This document shows, piece after piece, positions 6,159-12,442 of a DNA stretch of 25,893 bases (the stretch's first letter is position 1; each line of letters starts with the position of its first letter). Source of the DNA: a virus; the IMG/VR virus record IMGVR_UViG_3300022693_000563, positions 1 through 25,893 of that record. One strand, 5' to 3'. The notes below the pieces were generated by a model. It was given only the letters and a program-made list of their open reading frames with translations. It did not search any database and was not told where the DNA came from. The translations under genes were made by a program, and so were the position numbers.

Positions 6159-6233
6159 ACTCCTAACTCCTTCTGGTTATGGGTTCTTCCTTTTCTCACA
6201 AACCGGACAGCTAATCAACCTAGTCCCATAAAC

Positions 6234-6256
6234 GTGACAAAGTTTTATCACTATAC
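6234..6256 (-). promoter_or_regulatory. leftward promoter/operator, copy B
   Basis: The element shares 21 of 23 bases with 3678-3700. It contains GTGACAAAGTTTTATCAC (6234-6251), an imperfect dyad with 14 of 18 positions symmetric (half-site GTGAYAAA). Read leftwards, a -10-like TATAGT lies at 6250-6255, so the dyad would cover the transcription start. A repressor bound here would block leftward transcription. Confidence 0.6.
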
Positions 6257-6260
6257 CTAG

Positions 6261-6289
6261 TTGTCTTTTATTTCAGACTGATATATAAC
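6261..6289 (+). promoter_or_regulatory. rightward sigma-70-like promoter
   Basis: TTGTCT (6261-6266, 4 of 6 matches to the -35 consensus) and TATAAC (6284-6289, 5 of 6 matches to the -10) are separated by exactly 17 bp. Transcription would start near 6296, about 30 bases before the ATG at 6327, which has a GAGGAG ribosome-binding site. The promoter lies 4 bp from the operator-like dyad, so the same regulator may influence it. Confidence 0.55.
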
Positions 6290-6326
6290 CAGCGGTGACG
6301 ATAACCATAACCCTGAGGAGAATTCC

Positions 6327-6728
6327 ATGTCTGATTGGGATGCATTCGAAAACGATACCGCTACTTCGGGTATGCAGAAACTCTTGGAAGATTACACCGA
6401 GACCAAGGTCATCTTCGACGAGAGTAAGGAAAAGATGTCTACCTTAGAGGCCGGGATTATCGCTGAATTTGGTGATGATTTTGGTGAGCAGAGCAAAAAA
6501 ATAGGCACCAGCATCGTCACGATCAACCGTCAGGAACGGTATGATTGGGACCAGAAAATTCTCGAAGCCCTATTTCATTCTGGTGCGATACCGGAATATG
6601 TACGGAAGAGGCTTACCATCGATAAGCGTTCCTTCCACAAACTAACCAAAGCAGAACAAGCCCCGTTGCTCGCGGCACTTACCCGCAAGCCCGGACCTGT
6701 GTCTGTAAAAGTAACGAGGAGCAGTTAA
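6327..6728 (+). CDS. hypothetical protein, first gene of recombination operon
   Basis: This 133-residue protein has an acidic N-terminus, a central coiled-coil-like helix (about residues 16-45) and a basic C-terminus. The ATG at 6327 follows a GAGGAG ribosome-binding site. The stop overlaps the next ATG as TAATG, so it is translationally coupled to the Sak4-like ATPase. Small coiled-coil proteins often precede phage ssDNA-annealing or recombinase genes, and an accessory role in recombination fits the position. I do not recognise a family by motif. Confidence 0.8.
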   Translation: MSDWDAFENDTATSGMQKLLEDYTETKVIFDESKEKMSTLEAGIIAEFGDDFGEQSKKIGTSIVTINRQERYDWDQKILEALFHSGAIPEYVRKRLTIDKRSFHKLTKAEQAPLLAALTRKPGPVSVKVTRSS

Positions 6729-7540
6729 TGGGATTCGCACCAATGAACACCTCGGACGAGAGAACCGCAAGACGCAAGGTTCTGTTGTACGGCCACCACG
6801 GTTGGGGAAAAACAACCCAGCTTAAATATTTCCAAGAGGAGTACGGCAAGGGATTTATCTTCTCCGGCGAGAGTGGGCTGAGTTCCATCCGCCAAGCTAA
6901 GATCGACTACCTACCGTTTACATCTTGGGACGACGGATCGGACCCAGACAAAGAAAGCTACAGCTTCGTAGACATCTTCAAGTGGACCAAGACGGATGAT
7001 TTCAAGAAGAAGAAGTACCTTTGGATTGGCATCGACAGCTTGACCGAACTTTCTGACATGTCGTTTAAAAGCGCGGAGAAAGAGCAGAGGATGTTGGCGG
7101 AGAAGTCCGGCAAGAACAGTGATGGGTTTGCTGTCTGGGGTAACCACGCAAGCCAACTCATTGGTGCGTGTAAGGCTATACGCGATATGGATATGCATGT
7201 TATCGTGACCGCATTAGCCAAGGAAAGTACGGACGATAACGGCAACACGAATTACTGGCCTATGGTTGCTGGCAAACAAACCACACAACAGCTTCCGGGT
7301 ATCTTCGACTGTGTATTTTGCGGAGTCAGAGTTACCGACGAGAAGAACGGTAGGCAAAAGGTTCTGCGCTATACAATCACAGACGAAGTGAAGGGGTGGC
7401 ACGGAAAGGTCAGGGATGAACGTAGGCGTCTGAAGCCTGTTGAATTAACTGGTAATGTTGTGGAACTTCTCAAGCGCCTTGATATGGACGATGACGAGTT
7501 CAACAAAGCCATAACTAAGATCGTGAAGGAGAAAAAATAA
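6728..7540 (+). CDS. Sak4-like RecA-fold ATPase (phage recombinase)
   Basis: This 270-residue protein carries a Walker A GHHGWGKTT (residues 22-30) right after the first strand and a Walker B YLWIGIDSLTEL (about 97-108, D103). It has the length and order of single-domain RecA-like phage proteins (Sak4 / AAA_24 type), which promote annealing or strand exchange together with an SSB. The C-terminus is charged and ends in lysines. The ATG at 6728 overlaps the upstream stop, and the stop overlaps the next ATG (TAATG at both ends), so it is made in step with its neighbours. The next gene looks like its SSB partner. Confidence 0.85.
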   Translation: MGFAPMNTSDERTARRKVLLYGHHGWGKTTQLKYFQEEYGKGFIFSGESGLSSIRQAKIDYLPFTSWDDGSDPDKESYSFVDIFKWTKTDDFKKKKYLWIGIDSLTELSDMSFKSAEKEQRMLAEKSGKNSDGFAVWGNHASQLIGACKAIRDMDMHVIVTALAKESTDDNGNTNYWPMVAGKQTTQQLPGIFDCVFCGVRVTDEKNGRQKVLRYTITDEVKGWHGKVRDERRRLKPVELTGNVVELLKRLDMDDDEFNKAITKIVKEKK

Positions 7541-8052
7541 TGGCGTTTAATTTTAAGGAACTAAGCCTGTCCGGGGTAGAGGTTTCGACAGCGGCCCCTA
7601 TCTTGAGCCCCGGACGTTATGTCGTAACGGTTAAGAACGCCCAGTTGAAGGACACTAAGAACAAGGGCAACGCCGTTGAGTTAAGTATGACGGACACAAA
7701 CGGCAGTGGATCGCTACGCGGTTGGCTGAATGTGTTCGTACCATCCTCGAAGGTGGCCACCCGCATTGGACGGGAGCAACTAAAGGCGTTGCTTACATTC
7801 GGCCAGCATCCCAACCCCGACAACCCCGGCGACATTAAGACCCTGATTGGTTTGACTGTCGGCATATCTGTTGGGCAAGACACCTACGAGAAGGATGGGG
7901 TGGAGCGCGTGGGATCAAAGTTAAAGGGATTCTTTGATCCAAGCGAAATCGAGCCGGATGCAAAAAAAAACCAATCATCCTCCCCACGGTCTACCGCCCC
8001 TACTGATGACGCTGAAGATGTAGATGATTTGGTAGACGAGATACCGTTTTGA
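7540..8052 (+). CDS. single-stranded-DNA-binding-like protein
   Basis: This 170-residue protein has a beta-rich domain (about residues 1-135) followed by a disordered Ser/Pro/Asp linker. It ends in an acidic tip DLVDEIPF, which closely matches the SSB C-terminal interaction tip (DDDIPF type). It resembles the DUF669-type proteins that sit beside phage recombinases. It probably coats ssDNA and recruits the Sak4-like ATPase or host proteins through the tail. The ATG at 7540 has an AAGGAG eight bases upstream and overlaps the previous stop. A strong terminator follows at 8061-8088. Confidence 0.8.
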   Translation: MAFNFKELSLSGVEVSTAAPILSPGRYVVTVKNAQLKDTKNKGNAVELSMTDTNGSGSLRGWLNVFVPSSKVATRIGREQLKALLTFGQHPNPDNPGDIKTLIGLTVGISVGQDTYEKDGVERVGSKLKGFFDPSEIEPDAKKNQSSSPRSTAPTDDAEDVDDLVDEIPF

Positions 8053-8060
8053 TTGGTTTT

Positions 8061-8088
8061 AGGCGGGGGGGAAACCTCCCGTCTTTTT
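8061..8088 (+). terminator. intrinsic terminator after SSB-like gene
   Basis: A GC-rich stem (8062-8070 with 8075-8083, containing two G-T pairs) closes on a GAAA tetraloop (8071-8074). TTTTT follows (8084-8088). This is a textbook rho-independent terminator nine bases after the stop. The downstream rightward genes therefore need read-through or their own promoter. Confidence 0.85.
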
Positions 8089-8096
8089 CCCCTGTG

Positions 8097-8136
8097 AGGT
8101 CGAAAATGCTTCGCACAGGTCGAAAAACCTTCGCGG
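8097..8136 (+). repeat. 20-bp tandem direct repeat
   Basis: Two adjacent 20-bp units (8097-8116, 8117-8136) agree at 16 of 20 positions. Each starts AGGTCGAAAA and contains CTTCGC. Each unit can also form a small CGAA/TTCG stem. The repeat lies just past the terminator and overlaps the start of the 57-residue frame, so it may be a regulator-binding site. Confidence 0.5.
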
Positions 8137-8279
8137 AAATCGTGCGTAGGTATTTTGCGAAACTAATTCCTACGCCACCTCCGGCTTACCTAACCGGCAA
8201 GCCCATACTTCCTTACCCGAAGAGGCAGTGGATCAGGTGGTCTGACGGAACGTTGACGAGCGAGAAGTATGATAGGTGA
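8106..8279 (+). CDS. 57-aa hypothetical basic protein
   Basis: The ATG at 8106 has GAGG six to seven bases upstream and opens a 57-codon frame rich in basic and proline residues (RRYFAKLIPTPPPAY, later KRQWIRW). A longer reading would start at a TTG inside the terminator stem and is less likely. The stop lies 6 bp before the next ATG. It has no recognisable motif. It could be a real small gene or an accidental frame over a regulatory repeat. Confidence 0.5.
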   Translation: MLRTGRKTFAEIVRRYFAKLIPTPPPAYLTGKPILPYPKRQWIRWSDGTLTSEKYDR

Positions 8280-8285
8280 CTTGAG

Positions 8286-9092
8286 ATGGATATCGCGGAC
8301 CTTATAGAACACGCATATGATACGGAAAAATTAAGCAATAGACCGCCGCGTTCCTATATCGGCGCTAGTGTTATTGGTAACTCCTGTGAAGCAATGATCA
8401 CGTATGCTTTGCGGGGTTACCCTGACACGGACATCTCCGGTCAGCTTAGTAGGATATTCCGTGACGGTCATCGCATAGAGCGACAGGTTCTAGACGATAT
8501 GAAGAAGGCTGGCGTGGCGGTCATGGAGAAAGACCCCATGAATAACCGGCAGTGGGCTTACCATTGCTATGGTGGTCACGCAGTTGGTCACGCCGATGGT
8601 GTGCTGGAGGGCCCCAATGGTGAATCGTGGTTGCTTGAGATCAAGAGCATGAACGATGCCAGGTTTAAGCTGTTCAAGAAGAACGGGGTGAAGTCCAGCC
8701 ACAACAACTATTATTCACAGATGCAATTTATGATGGGCATGGCCCAGTTCGAGAAGGGTGTGCTTGTCTCGTATAATAAAAACAACTCGGAGTATCATTC
8801 TGAGATACTCGAATTTGATGAATTTCATTATCAGGCCTTACGTCAGAAGATTGAGAATGTACTTAATAACGAGGCACGAAAAATATCGGATGATTCCACC
8901 GATTGGAGATGTAAAAGTTGCTTTAAGAGGACAGCATGTTGGGATTCAGAAGAGCCAAAAGACAAAACGATGAGAACGTGCGCGAACTATCTACCGAAGC
9001 TGGACGGAACGTGGGCTTGCCCGAAGGGATGTCAACAGGAGTGCAGGGCGTGGAAGGTTTGGCATCCCAAGCCCAAGGCTTCGTCTATCTAG
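8286..9092 (+). CDS. Cas4-like PD-(D/E)XK nuclease with Fe-S cysteines
   Basis: This 268-residue protein fits the RecB/Cas4/AddB nuclease family. It has a histidine/glutamate helix (GHRIE, 61-65), an aspartate in GHADGV (D104), the LEIKS motif (E118, K120) and a downstream Q/Y motif (YYSQMQ). One early cysteine (C34) and a late CxxCx5C (C209, C212, C218) have the four-cysteine spacing of a 4Fe-4S cluster in Cas4 and AddB. A second group (C232, C245, C249, C253) follows. There are no cas1 or cas2 genes, so it is a phage recombination exonuclease that would make 3' ssDNA for the Sak4/SSB pair. The ATG at 8286 has AGGTGA upstream. Confidence 0.85.
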   Translation: MDIADLIEHAYDTEKLSNRPPRSYIGASVIGNSCEAMITYALRGYPDTDISGQLSRIFRDGHRIERQVLDDMKKAGVAVMEKDPMNNRQWAYHCYGGHAVGHADGVLEGPNGESWLLEIKSMNDARFKLFKKNGVKSSHNNYYSQMQFMMGMAQFEKGVLVSYNKNNSEYHSEILEFDEFHYQALRQKIENVLNNEARKISDDSTDWRCKSCFKRTACWDSEEPKDKTMRTCANYLPKLDGTWACPKGCQQECRAWKVWHPKPKASSI

Positions 9093-9439
9093 CTTCACCG
9101 TATTCCCTAAACGACACCGCAGATGATGCGGCTAGGAATCAGAGGTTCGAACAAATTACTCGTTGTTGCTACACCCTGATGAACACGGGTGTTAGTGTAT
9201 ATTCTCCTATTACACATCATCATGTCGTACAATCAGTTGGTGAAGCGATCAAAGGGGATATCAACTATTGGCTTAGAATGGACTTTGGAATACTTAAACA
9301 TGCCAATGGGATGTACGTCTTGATGCTTGAAGGATGGGAGAAAAGTGTAGGCGTGTCTCGGGAAATAGAATATGCACGTGATACAATTAAGATACCCGTG
9401 ATATTCATATACCCAGACAAGTACATTAGGAGTGGGTAA
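8936..9439 (+). CDS. DUF1937-like nucleoside 2-deoxyribosyltransferase-fold protein
   Basis: From residue 49 the sequence reads FVYLASPYS and later EGWEKSVGVSREIEYA (132-147). This is the YLxxPYS plus GW-x2-S-x-G-x3-E signature of DUF1937 and the nucleoside 2-deoxyribosyltransferase fold, with E143 as likely catalytic glutamate. A role in nucleotide salvage or base exchange fits the adjacent dNMP kinase. The ATG at 8936 has an AGAGGA ribosome-binding site five bases upstream, but it puts 157 bp of overlap on the Cas4-like gene. The domain itself starts near 9080, so a later start (for example ATG 9029) cannot be excluded. The stop overlaps the next ATG (TAATG). Confidence 0.75.
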   Translation: MLGFRRAKRQNDENVRELSTEAGRNVGLPEGMSTGVQGVEGLASQAQGFVYLASPYSLNDTADDAARNQRFEQITRCCYTLMNTGVSVYSPITHHHVVQSVGEAIKGDINYWLRMDFGILKHANGMYVLMLEGWEKSVGVSREIEYARDTIKIPVIFIYPDKYIRSG

Positions 9440-9642
9440 TGGTTGCCAATTTACGCATCACAATCCTCCGGCTGGAACACGAGATCGAAAGCGTCCGTGA
9501 TAGAGTTAAGGACTTGGAGTGGCGTATGGATCATGGCGAAGAGGTCCATCGTGACGCAAGGACGAGGGCGGTAGACAAGCTTAGGCACCTTAACAAGGAA
9601 CTGCTGCACCTAGAAGAAGATGAATTATGCCAATCCTCGTAG
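9439..9642 (+). CDS. 67-aa coiled-coil protein
   Basis: This 67-residue protein is almost entirely predicted helix with charged heptads (ILRLEHEIESVRDRVKDLEW, then HLNKELLHLEE). It is likely to form a coiled-coil dimer. The ATG at 9439 has AGGAG nine bases upstream and overlaps the preceding stop as TAATG; its end overlaps the dNMP kinase start by 16 bp. Function unknown; position suggests a small partner of the neighbouring nucleotide enzymes or an unrelated early gene. Confidence 0.75.
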   Translation: MVANLRITILRLEHEIESVRDRVKDLEWRMDHGEEVHRDARTRAVDKLRHLNKELLHLEEDELCQSS

Positions 9643-10169
9643 GAATTACTGGGTACATGGGCAGTGGAAAGACACTGGCCGCTGATCACTTGTGTTCGCA
9701 ACGGGGATTTAGAAAGCTGAAGATGGCACAGCCCCTAAAGGATATGCTTTCTGCCGTTGGATTAACCACGGATGACCTTGAGGGTGCGAGCAAGGAAGAG
9801 GCCTCGACGTTGCTTTGCGGGAAGTCGCCACGCCATGCCATGCAAACGCTGGGGACAGAGTGGGGCCGCGAATTAATCGGGGAAGATATATGGATTAATC
9901 TCTGGGAACGTAAGGCCACTGGGCTTATGAGCTTGAACCATAACATTGTCGCTGACGATATCAGGTTTGAGAACGAGGTTAAACAGATACGTTTCATGGG
10001 CGGCGTGGTTCTACGGGTAAGCCGGAATGGCGTGGCGTCGGATCACCCGACTGAGGAACAGGACTTCCTAGTTGACTTCGAAGTGGTGAATAATGAAGGT
10101 ACTGACTCCCTAATTGCCCAAGTGGACGCTATTCTTTTTCATAATGTAGTCGCCGAGGAGGACACATAA
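9627..10169 (+). CDS. deoxynucleoside monophosphate kinase
   Basis: This 180-residue protein has a P-loop GYMGSGKT (residues 9-16) immediately after the first strand. A helix and the segment FRKLKMAQPLKDML follow, as in the T4-gp1-type and phage dNMP kinase family; the LID-like segment and ADDIRFENEV (nucleotide monophosphate contact region) come later. It should phosphorylate dNMPs from degraded host DNA to dNDPs in the cytoplasm. The length is typical of the short phage forms. It is translationally coupled to the preceding coiled-coil gene by a 16-bp overlap and precedes the holin by 2 bp. Confidence 0.85.
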   Translation: MPILVGITGYMGSGKTLAADHLCSQRGFRKLKMAQPLKDMLSAVGLTTDDLEGASKEEASTLLCGKSPRHAMQTLGTEWGRELIGEDIWINLWERKATGLMSLNHNIVADDIRFENEVKQIRFMGGVVLRVSRNGVASDHPTEEQDFLVDFEVVNNEGTDSLIAQVDAILFHNVVAEEDT

Positions 10170-10171
10170 AT

Positions 10172-10618
10172 ATGCTTAGTTTAATAGGATCGGTTCTTGG
10201 TTTTACCACTTCCTTTCTTCCAAAAATATTAGGATTCTTCCAGGAGAAGAGGGATCAGGCGCATGAGTTGCGGTTGATGGACAAGCAACTCGAACAGCAA
10301 ATAAAGCTTGGCTCACAAAAAATGCAGATGATGAATATCCAAGCTGACATCAGTGAAGTTGAGGCTCTCCACAAGGAACACGCCGCCGTCACCAAGAAGT
10401 CAGCCCAGTGGTGTATCAACCTTTCCTCGTCTGTCAGGCCTGTAATCACCTACCTGATATTCGCGGAGTTCGTGGTTCTCACTGGATTGCGAGCATCCGG
10501 GTATATTGATGATGCGGCCTATATGATGATCTGGAGTGGTGAAGCAGAATTACTCTGGTCTGCCATCGTCTGCTTCTGGTTCGGTCAACGTACATTTAAC
10601 CGTAAGGAAGCTGGGTAA
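10172..10618 (+). CDS. holin of the three-transmembrane family
   Basis: This 148-residue protein has hydrophobic segments at about residues 4-22, 91-107 and 117-137. Between the first and second lies a long charged amphipathic helix with KRDQAHELRLMDKQLEQQ. SVRPVITYL at 87-95 matches the conserved RP motif of the Holin_3TMs family. It should form the inner-membrane lesions that let the endolysin reach the cell wall. A GAGGAGG ribosome-binding site lies about 10 bases before the ATG. It is the first gene of the lysis cluster, two short genes before the endolysin. Confidence 0.85.
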   Translation: MLSLIGSVLGFTTSFLPKILGFFQEKRDQAHELRLMDKQLEQQIKLGSQKMQMMNIQADISEVEALHKEHAAVTKKSAQWCINLSSSVRPVITYLIFAEFVVLTGLRASGYIDDAAYMMIWSGEAELLWSAIVCFWFGQRTFNRKEAG

Positions 10619-10645
10619 ATGCCCTTTGTCTGGATTGAGAAATGA
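10619..10645 (+). other. 8-codon mini-ORF coupling holin to next gene
   Basis: The holin stop TAA (10616-10618) is followed directly by ATG, giving an 8-codon frame MPFVWIEK. Its TGA overlaps the next gene's ATG (ATGA at 10642-10645). It could carry ribosomes onto the weakly primed start of the 73-residue gene. The peptide itself is unlikely to matter. Confidence 0.35.
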
Positions 10646-10863
10646 CAACAATGTTCTTCATACTATGGGTCCATACCATGACCAGTGATGGATGGTTCGC
10701 ACACGAGTATTTTACAACGCAGTCATCTTGTACGAGGGCGGTCTACCACTTGATTGCGACGATCCCTTGGGGCCCTAACTATGCCTACAAGTGCCTCGCT
10801 AAGGGCAAGAAGCCACCGGTGATTGATATGAGGAAGGTGAGACAGGAGTTGAAGGGTATATGA
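10642..10863 (+). CDS. 73-aa hypothetical protein, lysis cluster
   Basis: This 73-residue protein begins with a short hydrophobic stretch (MTTMFFILWVHTMTSDGW), then an aromatic/Cys-containing middle (SSCTRAVYHL; YAYKCLAKGK) and a basic tail. It resembles the downstream 84-residue protein in order of features, so the two look like diverged paralogs. The hydrophobic start could be an uncleaved signal or a weak membrane segment. A lysis accessory role is suggested only by position between holin and endolysin. The start has a poor ribosome-binding site; coupling to the mini-ORF may compensate. Its 3' end overlaps the next gene as ATGA. Confidence 0.7.
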   Translation: MTTMFFILWVHTMTSDGWFAHEYFTTQSSCTRAVYHLIATIPWGPNYAYKCLAKGKKPPVIDMRKVRQELKGI

Positions 10864-11114
10864 AGCCATTTCTTTTGATCCTACAAATTGTCGTTGTTAC
10901 CCCGGAAGGGGGAATTGCAAATACCATAGACAGGTTTTACATTCCGTCGAAGGCCATGTGTGAAGATGTCCAGAAGATAATGAAATCAGCATTCACTTGG
11001 CAACGCCATGAACGGAATGACCAAGGCCTTATTCAGAAAACCAGAGCCTACTCCATTGCTAAAATCCAATGCATCCCCATGCGTGGCGTACAGCATATGC
11101 CGGGGGATGAGTGA
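10860..11114 (+). CDS. 84-aa hypothetical protein, paralog of its upstream neighbour
   Basis: This 84-residue protein starts MKPFLLILQIVVVTPEGG. Aligned with the previous protein it has the same order: short hydrophobic start, a (T/V)-P/S-acidic-G turn, an aromatic strand, a cysteine before a helix (SKAMCEDVQKIM against SSCTRAVYHLIA) and a second cysteine near the end of the domain (IAKIQCIPM against YAYKCLAKG). The two cysteines suggest a disulfide and thus an extracytoplasmic location. AGGAG and GAAGGG precede the ATG, which overlaps the previous stop by four bases. Function is unknown. Confidence 0.7.
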   Translation: MKPFLLILQIVVVTPEGGIANTIDRFYIPSKAMCEDVQKIMKSAFTWQRHERNDQGLIQKTRAYSIAKIQCIPMRGVQHMPGDE

Positions 11115-11564
11115 GTGAAGATCAATGACGCTGGGTTGGAGATCATTAAGCACTACGAGGGTTACTCTTCGTCTGTCTATCGTTGTCCAGCCTCGCGTCT
11201 GACGATAGGTTGGGGCTCGACATGGGACCATAACGGCGATCCCATACGGGAAGACCAGCCGGATATAGACGAGGAATACGCTGAAAAATTATTGCTGCGG
11301 GAAATTCACCATACTGAACACGCAATTGCTAGGCTGGTTAAGGTTGGGATGACCGCGAATTCGTACTCGTCTCTTACTTCTTTTATATACAATGTCGGCA
11401 GCGGAAACTTTCAGTCCAGTACGTTGCGGATGAAGCTGAACCGTGGAAATTATTACGGTGCCGCCGACGAATTTCCTAAGTGGAGGAGGGGTGGTGGTCG
11501 TATTCTGAGGGGTCTAGTTAGACGAAGGAAGAGCGAGCGAGACCTATTTCTCTTAGACCTCTAG
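11115..11564 (+). CDS. GH24 endolysin (phage lysozyme)
   Basis: This 149-residue protein has the GH24 catalytic pattern E-8aa-C/D-5aa-T: E15 in HYEG, C24 in YRCP and T30 in LTIGWG, as in phage lysozymes that replace the T4 aspartate by cysteine. It hydrolyses the MurNAc-GlcNAc bond of peptidoglycan. No SAR or signal segment is present at the N-terminus, so release should depend on the upstream holin. The GTG start at 11115 abuts the previous stop and follows a GGGGGA motif. The 3' end overlaps the convergent thioesterase gene by 12 bp. Confidence 0.9.
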   Translation: MKINDAGLEIIKHYEGYSSSVYRCPASRLTIGWGSTWDHNGDPIREDQPDIDEEYAEKLLLREIHHTEHAIARLVKVGMTANSYSSLTSFIYNVGSGNFQSSTLRMKLNRGNYYGAADEFPKWRRGGGRILRGLVRRRKSERDLFLLDL

Positions 11565-11927
11565 GTCGCGAAGGGCATCCCTTAGGGTATCGGGTAGTTC
11601 AGTTGGCTTACCGTCGCGGGTGAATACGTTTACGCAAGTAGCGTGGGCCGCTTCCTCCCCCCTAACGAACACCTCGTAGTCTGTAGTAACTGACTTCCCG
11701 CCAATTTTTATGACCTTCGAGAAGATCATCACGTTGCTGGGGTATGTAATCTCTGTCTTAAAGTCCATATCGATATGAACCATAACGTGATCCCATCGGC
11801 TACCTAGCTGTGCATACAATATAGCGTCATCGAATAATTTAACCCGCTCATGGGATACCCAGGCGGCTATGGCCAGATGGTTCGCGTGACCCTGCGAGTC
11901 GATGTCTGTGAACCTGACTTCAACCAT
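11553..11927 (-). CDS. 4HBT-type hotdog thioesterase
   Basis: This 124-residue protein matches the small hotdog acyl-CoA thioesterase family (YbgC/4-hydroxybenzoyl-CoA type). RFTDIDSQGHANH at residues 5-17 fits the D-x-D-x2-G motif with D10 as catalytic aspartate, the WVSHERVKLFDD helix follows, and central strands carry TYPSNVMIFSK. It should hydrolyse a thioester, acyl-CoA or acyl-ACP, in the cytoplasm. It is an unusual gene for a phage late operon. The ATG at 11927 lies two bases after the stop of the lipoprotein gene and has no good ribosome-binding site, so translation probably depends on coupling. It is the last gene of the leftward block and converges on the endolysin gene. Confidence 0.8.
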   Translation of the reverse strand: MVEVRFTDIDSQGHANHLAIAAWVSHERVKLFDDAILYAQLGSRWDHVMVHIDMDFKTEITYPSNVMIFSKVIKIGGKSVTTDYEVFVRGEEAAHATCVNVFTRDGKPTELPDTLRDALRDLEV

Positions 11928-11929
11928 TT

Positions 11930-12442
11930 CTATAACGTGTTTGACGGATTATAAACCGGTCTCCCGCTCATCAGTTGTCTGGCGAATTGGGGTAGGATTT
12001 GGAACACGGACACTATGCACTTACCCTTAGCCAGAACCATTAACCACACCTTGTCAGTCTCACGGTAGGCAATGAATACTGTGTCTGCGTCAACGCTAGT
12101 TATGGGCGGAGAGGCGTTATGCGCGGCCACGGTCTGCATGGCATCGCCATCGGTAAGAAGCATGGTGGTGGCGTTTGGATGACGTTCCTTGATTTCAGCC
12201 ATAATGAAGTCCAGATGGCGGTTGACTTGACCGCATTCGGTACTCCATGTCGCTATTTGCTGATGGATGGTTAGCGGCGGTGGTTTTAAGAGAACCGCCT
12301 TGCCTGAGGGCGTGCTGGTGACACACGCAGACACCACCAGGGCAAGGAGGACGGAAGCAAGGAACCTACCGCCTTTTCTTGGTGTTTCCCTGAGGTAACC
12401 CAACCCAGTTCGTTTTAGTAATCCAGCCACCAGAATTTCCAC
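11930..12442 (-). CDS. lipoprotein with lipobox, unknown function
   Basis: This 170-residue protein has a basic n-region, a hydrophobic core (FLASVLLALV) and the lipobox VSAC with C40 as the lipidated residue. The mature part has a paired-cysteine potential (about C54 and C137) and an alpha/beta pattern. The GTG at 12442 has AGAGGAAG five to six bases upstream but gives a long signal peptide and a 77-bp overlap with the giant gene. A TTG at 12403 would give a more normal signal length. It could be an outer-membrane anchored virion or exclusion lipoprotein; it is not close to the endolysin in the way of a spanin. Confidence 0.7.
   Translation of the reverse strand: MEILVAGLLKRTGLGYLRETPRKGGRFLASVLLALVVSACVTSTPSGKAVLLKPPPLTIHQQIATWSTECGQVNRHLDFIMAEIKERHPNATTMLLTDGDAMQTVAAHNASPPITSVDADTVFIAYRETDKVWLMVLAKGKCIVSVFQILPQFARQLMSGRPVYNPSNTL

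Larger units (their letters stand above)
6159..6326. promoter_or_regulatory. divergent control region
   Basis: These 168 bp separate the leftward Cro-like gene from the rightward recombination operon. They contain the conserved leftward element at 6234-6256, a sigma-70-like rightward promoter at 6261-6289 and an approximately 85-nt leader to the leftward GTG. The arrangement resembles the compact genetic switch of temperate phages, although no CI-type repressor or integrase is seen in the window. Confidence 0.6.

Noticed and set aside
6240-6256. T7-like phage RNA polymerase promoter (CACTATA core)
   Set aside because: The similarity is limited to seven bases, the second copy has CATTATA, and no single-subunit RNA polymerase gene is visible here.
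8286-9092. CRISPR-associated Cas4 in a CRISPR locus
   Set aside because: There is no repeat-spacer array and no cas1 or cas2 in the window. The context is a phage recombination operon.
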